A stretch of 49,494 nt of DNA from Flavobacteriaceae bacterium (GTDB taxonomy: Bacteria; Bacteroidota; Bacteroidia; Flavobacteriales; Flavobacteriaceae): the NCBI GenBank assembly GCA_030835845.1, contig JAUROD010000045.1:1-49494 (forward strand), read 5' to 3'. A program made the position numbers and the translations under genes. Shown here piece by piece: positions 10,865 through 21,970 of the stretch (within the stretch, counting starts at the first letter, position 1; every line of letters starts with the position of its first letter). The notes under the pieces were generated by a model. The model was not told the DNA's origin and searched no databases. It saw nothing but the letters and a program-made list of their open reading frames with translations.

Positions 10865-11630
10865 AATCCCATGTATTTAGTTGTTGAATTGCGTGATGTG
10901 CTGTAAGGTCAAAATGTGTAGGTACGATGGAAATATAACCCCCACCAAGTGCAGCTTCATCGGTATCTTCTCCACGGTCTTCATTTATGAATTCTCCTGT
11001 AAGCCAATAATAATCTCTTCCCATTGGGCTTTGACGTTTATCAAAATTTTCAACCCAATAGGCTTTTGCTTGACGACATATTTTGATTCCTTTAATTTTT
11101 CCTTTCGGTACTTTGGGGAAGTTTACGTTAAGCACTACATCGGTAGGAATTTTATTTGCCAATGCATTTCGTGTAATTTTTTCAACGTAGGGCTTTAATG
11201 ATTCAAAATCAGCAGTCCATCGATAGTCGAGTAATGAAAAACCAATCGCGGGTATTCCTTCAATTCCAGCTTCAATTGCAGCACTCATCGTCCCCGAATA
11301 AATCACATTGATTGACGAGTTTGAACCGTGATTGATTCCAGAAACACATATATCTGGCTTTCTATCCATAAGTTCATTGATAGCCAACTTTACACAATCT
11401 GCTGGTGTTCCCGAACATTGATATTCAATCTGAGGACCGTCCACACCTGTAAGTTTTGTGCAGTAAAGAGTAGAATTTATTGTAATGGCATGTCCCATGG
11501 CAGACTGAGGACTGTCAGGGGCAACCACCACCACATCTCCAATGGTATTCATCACTTCAATTAGTGTTCGTATTCCAGGTGCGGTAATACCATCGTCATT
11601 GGTTACTAAAATTAAGGGTCGCTTTGCCAT
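10854..11630 (-). CDS. surE: 5'/3'-nucleotidase SurE
   Basis: LVTNDDGITAPGI, SGINHGSNSSINVIYSGTMSAA. Confidence 0.95.
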   Translation of the reverse strand: MAKRPLILVTNDDGITAPGIRTLIEVMNTIGDVVVVAPDSPQSAMGHAITINSTLYCTKLTGVDGPQIEYQCSGTPADCVKLAINELMDRKPDICVSGINHGSNSSINVIYSGTMSAAIEAGIEGIPAIGFSLLDYRWTADFESLKPYVEKITRNALANKIPTDVVLNVNFPKVPKGKIKGIKICRQAKAYWVENFDKRQSPMGRDYYWLTGEFINEDRGEDTDEAALGGGYISIVPTHFDLTAHHAIQQLNTWDFDE

Positions 11631-11749
11631 CGATACTTTTTTGCTAAGTTAAGAAAACCTTGAAGTAGCGTGTTAAAATCAAGTCAAAAAGACCAAAGAA
11701 TTTTGTTCCCAACCGAACAATTCGATAAATTAGACAAAAAATAGAGCAA

Positions 11750-13873
11750 ATGAAAAAATCGATCAGTTTTGGAATAGTATCTGTGGGTTTACTTCTTCTT
11801 TTGGCATTTGGACCAGCGCGTCTGGATCCATCAAAAGATAAGCAACTGGTCGAACTTGTCACTTATGTACTAAGTCGTGCACATTTTGCACCCTCTGATC
11901 TTGATGATGCATTTTCTGAAAATGTATTCATGAATTATCTCAACGGACTTGACGGAAGGCATCAGTTTTTTCTTCAAAGTGACATCAATAGTTTCTCAGC
12001 ATTTAAAAATAAAATTGACGACGAAATTAAATCGTCAAAAATCAGTTTTTTTGCTATTTCTCAGGAACGATATTTACTAAGATATCAACAAGTCAAACAA
12101 TTTTACTCTGTTTTATTAGACAAGCCATTTGACTTCTCATCTCCTGACGAAATTAATTTAGATTTTGAAAATTTACCTTATTCAAATTCTATTTCAGACC
12201 TACAAAAATCTTGGCGTAAATTTTTTAAATACAATGCACTTGGTATTTATTACACCAAGAAAGAAGCAGAAAAGCAAAAGAAAAAAGACGACCCTAACTA
12301 TACCGTAAAGCCTGATGATGCATTGGAAATTGAAACACGTGAAGCATTACGAAAAGACATGAAGCTGTATTTTGAGGCACGTGATGATTTAAACCGCAAT
12401 GATTTTTTTGCTATTTATTTGAATGCAATTGCAGAGCAGTTTGATCCACATACAAATTACCTTGCACCTAGTGATAAAGATCGTTTTGATCAAAATATTT
12501 CTGGAAAATTTGAGGGAATTGGAGCTCGATTAACCAAACGAAATCAAGAAATTGAAATTGTGGAGGTTATTTCAGGAGGACCAGTATGGCGGGGAAAAAT
12601 GATTGAGCCTGGTGATAAAATTATGAAGGTTGCCCAAAAAAATGAAATGCCCGTTGATGTGGTTGGGATGAGATTGGACGATGTCATCAAACTGATCAAA
12701 GGACCTAAGGGTACTCAAGTCTACTTAACAATCAAAAAAGTAGATGGCTTTGTCAAAGAAGTTGAAATAACACGTGATGTAATTGAGTTAGAAGAAGCTT
12801 TTGCTAAATCTACTTTAATCGAAAAGGAAGGCAAGCGTTTTGGCTTAATTGATTTACCTAGATTTTATGTAGATTTTAGTGATTATGATGAACGCAATGC
12901 AGCCACAGATGTAAAAAAGGAAATCCAGAAACTCAAAGAAGAGGGAATGGAAGGATTGATCATTGATTTACGTGGAAATGGGGGAGGATCACTGAAAACA
13001 GTGGTTGATATGACAGGATATTTTATTGAAACTGGACCTGTTGTTCAGGTAAAAAGTACAGGAGGTCAAAAGCAAATTTTATCCGATATGGACAGAGGAA
13101 TTGAGTGGGAAGGTCCCCTTGTCATTTTAGTAAATGAATTCTCAGCTTCTGCTTCTGAAATCTTAGCAGCAGCACTGCAAGATTATCAACGTGCAATCGT
13201 ATTGGGAAGTAAACAAACTTACGGAAAAGGAACAGTCCAAAATGTCATTGACCTTAACCAAATTATGATTAATAGCACCTATCCTGATTTGGGTGCAATG
13301 AAGGTAACCACTGATAAATTTTACCGAATCAATGGAGGTTCAACCCAACTTGAAGGGGTAAAAAGTGATGTTGTTTTTCCAAACCGATATGCCTATATCG
13401 ACATAGGAGAAAAAAACCTTGAACAACCTTTGAAATGGGATCAAATATCTCCGGCTAGATACCAAAAGTGGTCAACAGATGGAGCCTACGAATACGTCAT
13501 TGAACGAAGTCAAAAAAGACTTGCAAAAAATTCTTTTGTCACCCTTATAGACGAACAAGCAAAATGGGTACAAGAACAGCAAGATGATTCCGTTTTTCCA
13601 TTGAATTATAATGCGTATGTAGGGGAAAATGAAGCATTAGAAAAGTTTAATTCTAAATTTAAAAAACTTCAAAATTTTCAAAATCAACTTCGATTTTCTC
13701 CAACAAAGTTTGATTTATCATGGATTCAAAAAGATACTATTGGAATAGAAAAGCGCAAACGCTGGGAAGAAACCCTATCAAAAGATATGTATGTAGATGA
13801 AGGAGTCAACGTATTAAATGATTTGGCAGGTCTTCCAAAAACGACCAGAAAAATCGCTCAAATAAATCAATAG
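11750..13873 (+). CDS. Carboxy-terminal processing peptidase (S41, Prc/Tsp-like, PDZ domain)
   Basis: PDZ domain, LRGNGGGSL, NEFSASASEILAAALQDY, YGKGTVQ. Confidence 0.93.
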   Translation: MKKSISFGIVSVGLLLLLAFGPARLDPSKDKQLVELVTYVLSRAHFAPSDLDDAFSENVFMNYLNGLDGRHQFFLQSDINSFSAFKNKIDDEIKSSKISFFAISQERYLLRYQQVKQFYSVLLDKPFDFSSPDEINLDFENLPYSNSISDLQKSWRKFFKYNALGIYYTKKEAEKQKKKDDPNYTVKPDDALEIETREALRKDMKLYFEARDDLNRNDFFAIYLNAIAEQFDPHTNYLAPSDKDRFDQNISGKFEGIGARLTKRNQEIEIVEVISGGPVWRGKMIEPGDKIMKVAQKNEMPVDVVGMRLDDVIKLIKGPKGTQVYLTIKKVDGFVKEVEITRDVIELEEAFAKSTLIEKEGKRFGLIDLPRFYVDFSDYDERNAATDVKKEIQKLKEEGMEGLIIDLRGNGGGSLKTVVDMTGYFIETGPVVQVKSTGGQKQILSDMDRGIEWEGPLVILVNEFSASASEILAAALQDYQRAIVLGSKQTYGKGTVQNVIDLNQIMINSTYPDLGAMKVTTDKFYRINGGSTQLEGVKSDVVFPNRYAYIDIGEKNLEQPLKWDQISPARYQKWSTDGAYEYVIERSQKRLAKNSFVTLIDEQAKWVQEQQDDSVFPLNYNAYVGENEALEKFNSKFKKLQNFQNQLRFSPTKFDLSWIQKDTIGIEKRKRWEETLSKDMYVDEGVNVLNDLAGLPKTTRKIAQINQ

Positions 13874-13875
13874 AA

Positions 13876-14919
13876 GTGCAAATTCTCCAAGCGTTTAAAA
13901 GGACTCTCAAAGATCCGCTTGGACTTGTAAGCTTCGTTTATATTGTTTTTCTTGTTTGTATGGCTGTCTTCGCTGATTTAGTGGTTCCTGACAAATCTCC
14001 CTATGCGAATCAAATGCATTTATCCATTCATTCAAAACCACCAGGTTTTGAAACCATGCTTTTACAACGCGTGGATGAAAATGGAAATTTGATGGAAGAA
14101 ATTCCAGTTCAAGCAACCAAATGGGAATCCAATCAATTGTTCTATTTGGAAGAAGGTTTAGGGGCTACTTATTTTAAACCACTTGTGTTGACAGGTTTTC
14201 CTGAGGGCACAACCTATGAAATAGTGGAAAAAGAGTACCTCAAAAAAACAAGTTTCATCTGGGGAACTGATAAGTTTGGACGAGATCTATTCAGTAGAAT
14301 GGTTTTAGGGACACGTATTTCGTTAAGTATTGGTTTTGTAGCGGTATTTATATCCCTTTTACTTGGAGTCTTTTTGGGAGGTATTGGGGGTTTTTTAGGT
14401 GGACGAACGGATCAAGTGGTTTTATGGTTAATCAATGTGGTTTGGTCGATACCAAGTTTATTGATGGTGATTGCCATCACCCTTGCCTTAGGAAAAGGGT
14501 TTTGGCAAGTATTTATTGCTGTGGGATTAACTATGTGGGTTGAGGTTGCTCGACTAACACGAGGTTTGGTGATATCAATCAAAGAACAGACGCATGTAGA
14601 TGCAGCCCGTGTTTTGGGTTTTTCTCCTTTGCGAATTTTTACACATCATATTTTTCCCTTACTCATTCCCTCACTAATTGTGCTTTCAACAGCCAATTTT
14701 GCTTCCGCTATTCTTATAGAAAGTGGATTGAGTTTTTTGGGTATAGGCGCACAACCACCCATTCCTAGCTGGGGTGGAATGATTAAAGATCACTACCGTT
14801 ATATAATACTTGGAAAACCTTATTTAGCAATCATTCCAGGAATAGCAATCATGAGTGTTGTTCTCGCTTTTATGCTGATTGGAAATAGTTTGCGTGATGC
14901 TCTGGATGTTAAAGGTTAG
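13876..14919 (+). CDS. ABC transporter permease (DppC/OppC-like)
   Basis: WGTDKFGRDLFSRMVLGTRISLSIG; EAA loop; GTG start. Confidence 0.88.
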   Translation: MQILQAFKRTLKDPLGLVSFVYIVFLVCMAVFADLVVPDKSPYANQMHLSIHSKPPGFETMLLQRVDENGNLMEEIPVQATKWESNQLFYLEEGLGATYFKPLVLTGFPEGTTYEIVEKEYLKKTSFIWGTDKFGRDLFSRMVLGTRISLSIGFVAVFISLLLGVFLGGIGGFLGGRTDQVVLWLINVVWSIPSLLMVIAITLALGKGFWQVFIAVGLTMWVEVARLTRGLVISIKEQTHVDAARVLGFSPLRIFTHHIFPLLIPSLIVLSTANFASAILIESGLSFLGIGAQPPIPSWGGMIKDHYRYIILGKPYLAIIPGIAIMSVVLAFMLIGNSLRDALDVKG

Positions 14920-16180
14920 ACTCGTTGAGTCGCTTGGCATCTAGGTTGATATAAATAAACAACAAACAAGTAAAGGCAAGTAAACTTGACCCTCCATAAC
15001 TGATAAATGGAAGAGGTATTCCAATTGTTGGAACAATCCCAATAGACATTCCTACATTGATAAAAAAGTGGATAAAGAAAATACTGGCTACGCTATATGC
15101 ATATACCCTTGCAAAGACGTTTTTTTGATGTTCGGCACGAAATAAAATGCGTAAAATAAGTATGGTAAATAAGAGTACAAGTAATGCACTGCCAAAAAAC
15201 CCCCATTCCTCTCCAACTGTACTAAAGATATAATCGGTATGTTGTTCGGGAACAAAACCTCCTTTGGTTTGTGTGCCTTGCAAATACCCTTTTCCGTTCC
15301 AACCCCCTGAGCCAATGGCAATTTTTGATTGATTTAAGTTGTACCCAATCCCTTGTGTATCAACTTCTTTGCCTAATACAATATTAAAGCGATCACGGTG
15401 ACGTTGTTCGAATATTTCGTTAAATATATAGTCTACAGAATAGACATAGGCTGAACTCAAGAAAATAACCATAAAATAAGGTAGAAAACGAGCTTTTCTA
15501 TTCATTTTCTTTGAGATAAAAAACAAGGCGATTAGAAATGTTATTAAAGCACTATATACAAATGGTATTGGTGCAATCAAAGTCAAAATAAAAAGAAAAA
15601 TTAGTCCACCGATTAAATATAAATAAAGATGGTTTAATCCTTCCCTATACAATACAAATAGAAATGCTCCAAAGACTAGAACGGACCCTGCATCTGGCTG
15701 TAAGAGGATTAAAAGCATCGGTAATAAAATAACGAAAAGCACCTGACCTATTGACCGAAATTCTTTGATGTTTGTTTGGTGTTCGCTGAGTAATTTAGCA
15801 ACGGCTAAACCAACTGCAATTTTGGCAAATTCAGCAGGTTGTAAACTTACTCCACCAAATACATACCAAGAACGAGCTCCTGATATAGTTGATCCAAAAG
15901 GGAATAAACCGATTAAAAGTAAGATGATAATTAGATAAATAAGACTTGAAAACCGTTCAAAGAATTTGGTTGGAGAATAGATTATAAAAAGCGCAGACAT
16001 TAAACTGACACCAAAAAATAAAACCTGTTTTCCAACAGGGCGATTGAAATTAAAGAGATAAGTATTGTTTTCATCGTAGGTAGATGAATAGATATTAGCA
16101 ATTCCGAAGGAAACCAAACAAAAGTAGATGATTACACTTATCCAATCGATACGATAGTTTTGGTTATTCATTGATGGCAA
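14909..16180 (-). CDS. rodA: Rod shape-determining protein RodA (SEDS family)
   Basis: SGARSWYVFGGVSLQPAEFAKIAV, HTDYIFSTVGEEWGF, PFISYGGSSLLA. Confidence 0.93.
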   Translation of the reverse strand: MPSMNNQNYRIDWISVIIYFCLVSFGIANIYSSTYDENNTYLFNFNRPVGKQVLFFGVSLMSALFIIYSPTKFFERFSSLIYLIIILLLIGLFPFGSTISGARSWYVFGGVSLQPAEFAKIAVGLAVAKLLSEHQTNIKEFRSIGQVLFVILLPMLLILLQPDAGSVLVFGAFLFVLYREGLNHLYLYLIGGLIFLFILTLIAPIPFVYSALITFLIALFFISKKMNRKARFLPYFMVIFLSSAYVYSVDYIFNEIFEQRHRDRFNIVLGKEVDTQGIGYNLNQSKIAIGSGGWNGKGYLQGTQTKGGFVPEQHTDYIFSTVGEEWGFFGSALLVLLFTILILRILFRAEHQKNVFARVYAYSVASIFFIHFFINVGMSIGIVPTIGIPLPFISYGGSSLLAFTCLLFIYINLDAKRLNESNL

Positions 16181-18026
16181 AGGATTTTCCAGAGACCGGT
16201 TTCAAGTACTCCTCAGTTAAACTTCCTTCCAGCATTCTATTTTCAAGCCATTTCCGTTTGACTTCACCAGTGAGATAATCTTCAATCATCAGGCTAGCAA
16301 TTGGTGCAGCCCAACGTGCTCCCCAATATCCATTTTCGATAAAAACTGCAATTGCAATTTTTGGATTTTCTTTGGGTGCAAATGCCACAAAAATCGAGTG
16401 GTCAGTGAGTTGAACAACTTCTCCATCGATACGTGTAAAATTTTCAGCTGTTCCTGTTTTTCCACACACTTCAATTCCTGGAATTCGAGCGATTCGTGCA
16501 GTTCCTTTTTGAATTACTTTTTCCATTCCGTCAATAACAACTTCAAAGTGTTTAGGATCTATACTTGTTATCTTTTTGGTAAAATTTTTCTGAATGGAAT
16601 CACCTTCAATACGTTTCACAAAATGGGGAGTATAATAATACCCCCGGTTGGCAATAGCTGCCGTAAAATTAGCAAGTTGAATTGGTGTAGTAAGAATTTC
16701 GCCTTGACCAATTGCATTGGAAATAATAGTTGGTGCTTTCCATTGTCCTGGAGGATAAGCACGATTGTAATAATTTGCTCCAGGGACTAGTCCTGGTCTT
16801 CCTATGGGTAAATCATATCCTAAATAATTTCCCAAGCCAAAACTTTTTAGGTGCTCTTTCCACTGATCGACCCCTTCTTCGGGCGTTTCATACTTCTCGA
16901 TAATTCTTCGATACGTAATTGAAAAATAGGTGTTACAAGATTCGTGAATTGCCTCGTAAAGATCATTCCGAGTACCATAACTACAATGACATTCCATAAA
17001 TGCCCCTCGAGCGTAATAATGTCCTTTATTACAGGTAAATTTTGTATCTGGAGAAATTACTCCTTCTTGAAGTGCAATAAGAGCATTAAGCGTTTTAAAA
17101 GGAGATCCAGGAGGATATTGTGCCAAAAGTCCACGATCAAAAAGAGGTTTTGATAGGGTGTCGTTTGCAAGTTTTGTATAGTTTGAAGACCGTTTGCGAC
17201 CTACCAACAAACCTGGATCGTAGGAGGGAGCATTGACCAACGCAAGTACCTCGCCTGTAGCGGGTTCAATGGCAACGATTCCACCGCGTTTGTTTTGCAT
17301 CAACGCTTCTCCATAAGCCTGGAGGTCGGAGTCGAGGGTCAGATATAAGTCTTTTGAAGGAACAGGAGTTACATCATACAGCCCCTCTTTATAAGGACCA
17401 ATAATTCGATTGAATCGGTCTTTTTGTAAAAAGCTTTTACCCTTTACACCACGCAACTTATTTTCATAAGATTTTTCAACTCCCTGACGACCAATAATTT
17501 CCCCTAAATTATAGTAAGCATCTCTTTCGAGATCATTCCGATTTACCTCACTGACGTAACCCAATACATTTGAAGCATGAGGTACGCGATATTCTCGAAG
17601 GGATTTTTTTTGGATAAAAAACCCTTCAAACTTCCACATCTGTTCCTGAAGTTTGGCATAGGTTTCTTTGGATATTTGGTTTACAACGACTGAAGGTAAT
17701 CGTTTGGAATAACGCCTAGCCTTTATTAGGTTTTGAGTCAATTCTTTTTTGCTTATATCGACAAGCTCACAGAAGGCAATCGTATCAAATGGAGATACGT
17801 TTTCTGGAATAATCATCACGTCATAGGCAGGTTGATTTGACACCATCAATCGACCATTTCGATCAAAAATAAACCCACGTTCTGGATATTTTGCAATTTC
17901 AAGTACAGCGTTATTTTCAGACAAAACACGGTAGTTGCTATTGAATACTTGAAGCTGCAACAATTTGTATAGAAAAAGAAAGGCGACAATTACTGTAACC
18001 CCTCGAAGTAAACCAATACGCATCAT
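16164..18026 (-). CDS. mrdA: Penicillin-binding protein 2
   Basis: Transpeptidase motifs (GLLAQYPPGSPFKTLNALIA has PGSPFK instead of STxK context; ESCNTYF; GKTGTAEN); adjacent to rodA/mreDCB. Confidence 0.92.
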   Translation of the reverse strand: MMRIGLLRGVTVIVAFLFLYKLLQLQVFNSNYRVLSENNAVLEIAKYPERGFIFDRNGRLMVSNQPAYDVMIIPENVSPFDTIAFCELVDISKKELTQNLIKARRYSKRLPSVVVNQISKETYAKLQEQMWKFEGFFIQKKSLREYRVPHASNVLGYVSEVNRNDLERDAYYNLGEIIGRQGVEKSYENKLRGVKGKSFLQKDRFNRIIGPYKEGLYDVTPVPSKDLYLTLDSDLQAYGEALMQNKRGGIVAIEPATGEVLALVNAPSYDPGLLVGRKRSSNYTKLANDTLSKPLFDRGLLAQYPPGSPFKTLNALIALQEGVISPDTKFTCNKGHYYARGAFMECHCSYGTRNDLYEAIHESCNTYFSITYRRIIEKYETPEEGVDQWKEHLKSFGLGNYLGYDLPIGRPGLVPGANYYNRAYPPGQWKAPTIISNAIGQGEILTTPIQLANFTAAIANRGYYYTPHFVKRIEGDSIQKNFTKKITSIDPKHFEVVIDGMEKVIQKGTARIARIPGIEVCGKTGTAENFTRIDGEVVQLTDHSIFVAFAPKENPKIAIAVFIENGYWGARWAAPIASLMIEDYLTGEVKRKWLENRMLEGSLTEEYLKPVSGKSFAINE

Positions 18027-18526
18027 TTTTGAGAACTCATTAAATTCAAGATTGCCACAATTAAGATAAAACTAAAAATTGTATTTACAATTGTGTACTG
18101 AATAACAGTCCAAAAATGTGCCAAACTAAAGAAGGCAATCAAGGAAAAAATGAGTTGATGAATCAGAAGCATCAAAAGTATATACAGCATACGATTGGGC
18201 CACCGAACACCGGTATAAATGGCGTTGGGGATATCATAGTTTGAGCCCAGTGCAAAACGAATTATTACGGGGCGAAGGAAAACAATACTCAAACTAGCAA
18301 TGGTATGTCCACCTGCGGTTTGAGTCAGTAAATCAAGGGTTAAGCCTACCGCGAAACCAATCAATATGAAATTGAATTGATCGAGGTTAAATCGATAGGT
18401 TATAAATAAAAGTACATAGACCATTGGGTTGCTAAACCCAAATAGGTTTATTTGATCAAATATCAAGGATTGAAGTAGAATCAATAATGCGGAATACAAG
18501 AAAAAGCGAGTAAAGTAGGGTATCAT
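18023..18526 (-). CDS. mreD: Rod shape-determining protein MreD
   Basis: Multi-TM protein in mreBCD-mrdA-rodA order. Confidence 0.85.
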   Translation of the reverse strand: MIPYFTRFFLYSALLILLQSLIFDQINLFGFSNPMVYVLLFITYRFNLDQFNFILIGFAVGLTLDLLTQTAGGHTIASLSIVFLRPVIIRFALGSNYDIPNAIYTGVRWPNRMLYILLMLLIHQLIFSLIAFFSLAHFWTVIQYTIVNTIFSFILIVAILNLMSSQK

Positions 18527-19344
18527 TTTTCAGGATTTATTAACGCTTCAATTTCAGTTTTATTTTTGTTACTTATTGCATAGACATGACTTAGATCGGT
18601 CATGTTATTGACAAGTTCGACCTCTATTTCGTAGTAGCCACCTTTTTCTGTTTGTTCAAAGTCGGTTACAAATCCAAGTAAAATTCCCTCAGGAAAATAA
18701 GAAGACATTCCACCTGTAACGATAGTATCACCAATTTGAACGGGGTTAATCACCGAAATATCAGAAAGCAGCATTTTATTGGGTGAATTTCCTCTCCAAG
18801 ATAGAGAACCAAATACATTTGACGATTTAAAACGTGCATTAATTTTTAGATCTTGATTTAAAATAGACAAGACACTTGCAAAGTTTTTACTTGTTTGATT
18901 CACAATCCCTATGATTCCTTTGGGACCAACAACTCCCATATCGGGATGGATACTATCAGTACTACCCTTGTCGATAAGAATAATATTCTTTGCTTTGGTA
19001 AAACTATTTCGAATAACGTGCGCTGGAACTGAAGAAAAAGCATCCAGAGGGGAAGGTTTGTTTTCTAGTTGAGTTTCTTTGAGTATCTTGTTTTGTTCAA
19101 TGAGTTGTTTTTTAAGATGGTTATTTTCTTGAATCAATTCAATGTTTAGGTCATTTAGACCAAAATAACCTCGCATTTGATTAAACGGACTAAATATGGT
19201 TCCAGAAACAGCAAGACTAGCTTGACTTATTTTGGATTGGTGATAACCACTTTGAGTTCCAGAAAAAAACAAACCCAAAATGAGAAGTAGTAGGAATAAG
19301 ATAAAGTTCTTATTTCGTAGAATGGCATTTAATATCCATTGCAT
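18523..19344 (-). CDS. mreC: Rod shape-determining protein MreC
   Basis: N-terminal TM, coiled coil, DKGSTDSIHPDMGVVGPKGIIGIV domain. Confidence 0.92.
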   Translation of the reverse strand: MQWILNAILRNKNFILFLLLLILGLFFSGTQSGYHQSKISQASLAVSGTIFSPFNQMRGYFGLNDLNIELIQENNHLKKQLIEQNKILKETQLENKPSPLDAFSSVPAHVIRNSFTKAKNIILIDKGSTDSIHPDMGVVGPKGIIGIVNQTSKNFASVLSILNQDLKINARFKSSNVFGSLSWRGNSPNKMLLSDISVINPVQIGDTIVTGGMSSYFPEGILLGFVTDFEQTEKGGYYEIEVELVNNMTDLSHVYAISNKNKTEIEALINPEK

Positions 19345-19352
19345 ACGTCGCG

Positions 19353-20381
19353 TTATTTAAGGAGAATCGTTTTGAATCGCTCTATGTTCTTAAGCGCAAT
19401 ACCTGTACCACGAACAACAGCTTGAAGAGGGTCTTCAGCAATATAAACGGGTAAGTCAGTTTTGAGTGAAATTCTTTTATCAAGTCCTCTCAACATTGAA
19501 CCACCTCCTGCGAGATAGATTCCTGTGTTGTATATATCGGCAGCCAATTCAGGGGGAGTCTGAGAGAGTGCTTCCATAATTGCATCTTCGATACGTAAAA
19601 TTGATTTATCAAGTGCACGTGCAACTTCTCTGTGCGAGACCATTGCTTGTTTTGGTTTACCTGTCAAAAGGTCTCTTCCTTGAACAGACATTTCTTCTGG
19701 TGGATTATCGATATCTTCGATTGCCGCACCAATATTTATTTTAATTTTTTCTGCGGTACGTTCACCCACATATAAATTGTGTTGACGACGCATATAGTAA
19801 ACGATATCATTGGTAAATACGTCTCCTGCAATTTTGACTGACTTATCACATACGATTCCAGAAAGAGCAATAACTGCAATTTCGGTTGTACCACCACCTA
19901 TGTCCACAATCATGTTTCCTTTTGGTTGTTTGATGTCAATTCCAATACCAATTGCAGCAGCCATTGGTTCGTGGATAAGATATACTTCTTTTCCGTTTAC
20001 ACGTTCGGCTGATTCTTTTACAGCACGCATTTCCACTTCTGTAATTCCAGAGGGAATACAAATAACCATACGTAAAGAAGGGGAAATTAACCTCTTTTTA
20101 AGCATTGGAACGCTTTTGATAAGCATACTTATCATTTGTTCAGAAGCGTTAAAGTCGGCAATTACACCATCTTTAAGTGGACGAATCGTTTTGATGTTTT
20201 CATGGGTTTTACCTTGCATCATACTTGCTTCATGACCAATGGCAATTACTTTATTGGTTCTCCGGTCAACAGCTACAATAGATGGACTATCCACAACAAT
20301 ATTGTCTTTGTGAATAATCAAGGTATTTGCGGTACCTAAGTCAATCGCAATTTCTTCGGTTAAAAAGTCAAAAAATCCCAT
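19353..20381 (-). CDS. mreB: Rod shape-determining protein MreB
   Basis: IDLGTANTLI, IVDIGGGTTEIAVIALSGI, LAGGGSMLRGLD. Confidence 0.96.
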   Translation of the reverse strand: MGFFDFLTEEIAIDLGTANTLIIHKDNIVVDSPSIVAVDRRTNKVIAIGHEASMMQGKTHENIKTIRPLKDGVIADFNASEQMISMLIKSVPMLKKRLISPSLRMVICIPSGITEVEMRAVKESAERVNGKEVYLIHEPMAAAIGIGIDIKQPKGNMIVDIGGGTTEIAVIALSGIVCDKSVKIAGDVFTNDIVYYMRRQHNLYVGERTAEKIKINIGAAIEDIDNPPEEMSVQGRDLLTGKPKQAMVSHREVARALDKSILRIEDAIMEALSQTPPELAADIYNTGIYLAGGGSMLRGLDKRISLKTDLPVYIAEDPLQAVVRGTGIALKNIERFKTILLK

Positions 20382-20409
20382 GCGCCTGTTTGGTGTTACT
20401 GAGTCAGTA

Positions 20410-20417
20410 CAAAGTTA
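20410..20417 (-). promoter_or_regulatory. Candidate Bacteroidetes -7 element TAACTTTG upstream of mreB
   Basis: Exact TAnnTTTG match on minus strand, 29 bp upstream of mreB start; no good -33 TTG seen. Confidence 0.35.
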
Positions 20418-20423
20418 AGCAAA

Positions 20424-21959
20424 TTAATGTTTAAAATGACGTATTCCAGTGAATACCATAGACATTTTGTTGCTGTCACAATAATCGACTGATAATTGAT
20501 CTTTTATTGACCCTCCAGGTTGAATCACAGCGCCAACTCCTTCGTTATCTGCAATTTCCACACAATCTGGGAAAGGGAAGAAAGCGTCACTGGCCATTAC
20601 AGCTCCCTTTAACGAAAAACCAAAGTTTTTTGCCTTATCAATCGCCTGACGCAAAGCATCTACCCGAGATGTTTGTCCAGTACCAGAAGCTAGTAGTTGA
20701 CCATTTTTGACCAAAACGATTGTATTCGATTTGGTGTGTTTACAGATTTTTGAAGCAAAAATTAAATCGGAAACCTCTTCTTTGCTTGGTTCTTTTTTGG
20801 TTACAACACTCAGCATTTCTTCTGAGTCAGTGATATGATCCCGATCTTGTACCAAATACCCATTGAGGCATGTACGTATCGTTTTTCCAGCAAGTTCAGT
20901 TTCTTTTTGAATCAATAAAACCCTGTTTTTCTTACTTTTTAAAAGGGCAAGTGCTTCACGAGCATAAGAAGGTGCAATAACAACTTCACAGAAAAGTGAG
21001 TTGATTTTTTCAGCCGTTGCGAGATCTATTTTTTTGTTGCAAATCAATACTCCTCCAAAGGCTGACACAGGGTCACCTGCAAGAGCATCTTCATAGGCTT
21101 TAACCAATGTATCACGTGTAGCAAAACCACATGCATTATTGTGTTTTAGGATAGCAAAAGTTGGTTTTTCGGAATAAAATTCAAGCATCAAGTTAACTGC
21201 AGCATCGATATCCAAAAGGTTGTTGTACGATATTTCTTTTCCGTGAACTTGATTGAGTAAATCTCCTAACGGACCAAAAAATTGACCCGCTTGGTGAGGA
21301 TTTTCTCCATAACGTAAACTTTTAGCTTCGTTTACACTCAATTTAAGTGCATCAGAAGCATTTGTATCCTGGTTGAAATAAGAGAAAATTGCACTGTCGT
21401 AGTGAGATGAAATTTGAAAAGCTTTGGTTGCAAAACGTTTGCGATCTTCCAAACTTGGAGCTCCATTTGAAGCAATCAACACATCGAGGACTTCAGCATA
21501 ATCATTTTTGTCAGAAACACATAAGACATCAGCAAAATTCTTTGCAGCAGCTCGGATAAGTGAAATTCCACCAATATCAATTTTTTCAATAATATCTTGA
21601 TCGCTTGCACCAGAAGCTACTGTTTTTTCAAAAGGATAAAGATCTACAATAACCAAATCCAACTGGGGTATTTCATATTCCAACAATTCAGCTTGATCAG
21701 AATCTACATTTTGACGATTTAAAATACCTCCAAATACTTTTGGATGGAGTGTTTTTACTCGCCCACCCAAGATAGAAGGATAAGAAGTAATGTCTTCCAC
21801 TGCAATTACCTCAATTCCAAGGTCACGGATAAATTTCTCTGTTCCACCAGTTGAATAAATGATGACACCTTGTTTATTCAGTTCTTGGACAATAGGTGCT
21901 AGACCCTCTTTGTCAAATACGGAAATTAGCGCTGAGGAAATTTTGTGTGATGAAGTCAT
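20424..21959 (-). CDS. purH: Bifunctional AICAR formyltransferase/IMP cyclohydrolase
   Basis: ISVFDKEGL, STGGTEKFIRDLG, LRYGENPHQAG, KHNNACG. Confidence 0.96.
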   Translation of the reverse strand: MTSSHKISSALISVFDKEGLAPIVQELNKQGVIIYSTGGTEKFIRDLGIEVIAVEDITSYPSILGGRVKTLHPKVFGGILNRQNVDSDQAELLEYEIPQLDLVIVDLYPFEKTVASGASDQDIIEKIDIGGISLIRAAAKNFADVLCVSDKNDYAEVLDVLIASNGAPSLEDRKRFATKAFQISSHYDSAIFSYFNQDTNASDALKLSVNEAKSLRYGENPHQAGQFFGPLGDLLNQVHGKEISYNNLLDIDAAVNLMLEFYSEKPTFAILKHNNACGFATRDTLVKAYEDALAGDPVSAFGGVLICNKKIDLATAEKINSLFCEVVIAPSYAREALALLKSKKNRVLLIQKETELAGKTIRTCLNGYLVQDRDHITDSEEMLSVVTKKEPSKEEVSDLIFASKICKHTKSNTIVLVKNGQLLASGTGQTSRVDALRQAIDKAKNFGFSLKGAVMASDAFFPFPDCVEIADNEGVGAVIQPGGSIKDQLSVDYCDSNKMSMVFTGIRHFKH

Positions 21960-21970
21960 AATCTGTTGAT

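Noticed and set aside
16398-16790. 130-aa plus-strand ORF within mrdA
   Set aside because: Antisense to a strongly supported PBP2 gene; Cys/Ser/Asn/Phe-rich shadow translation.
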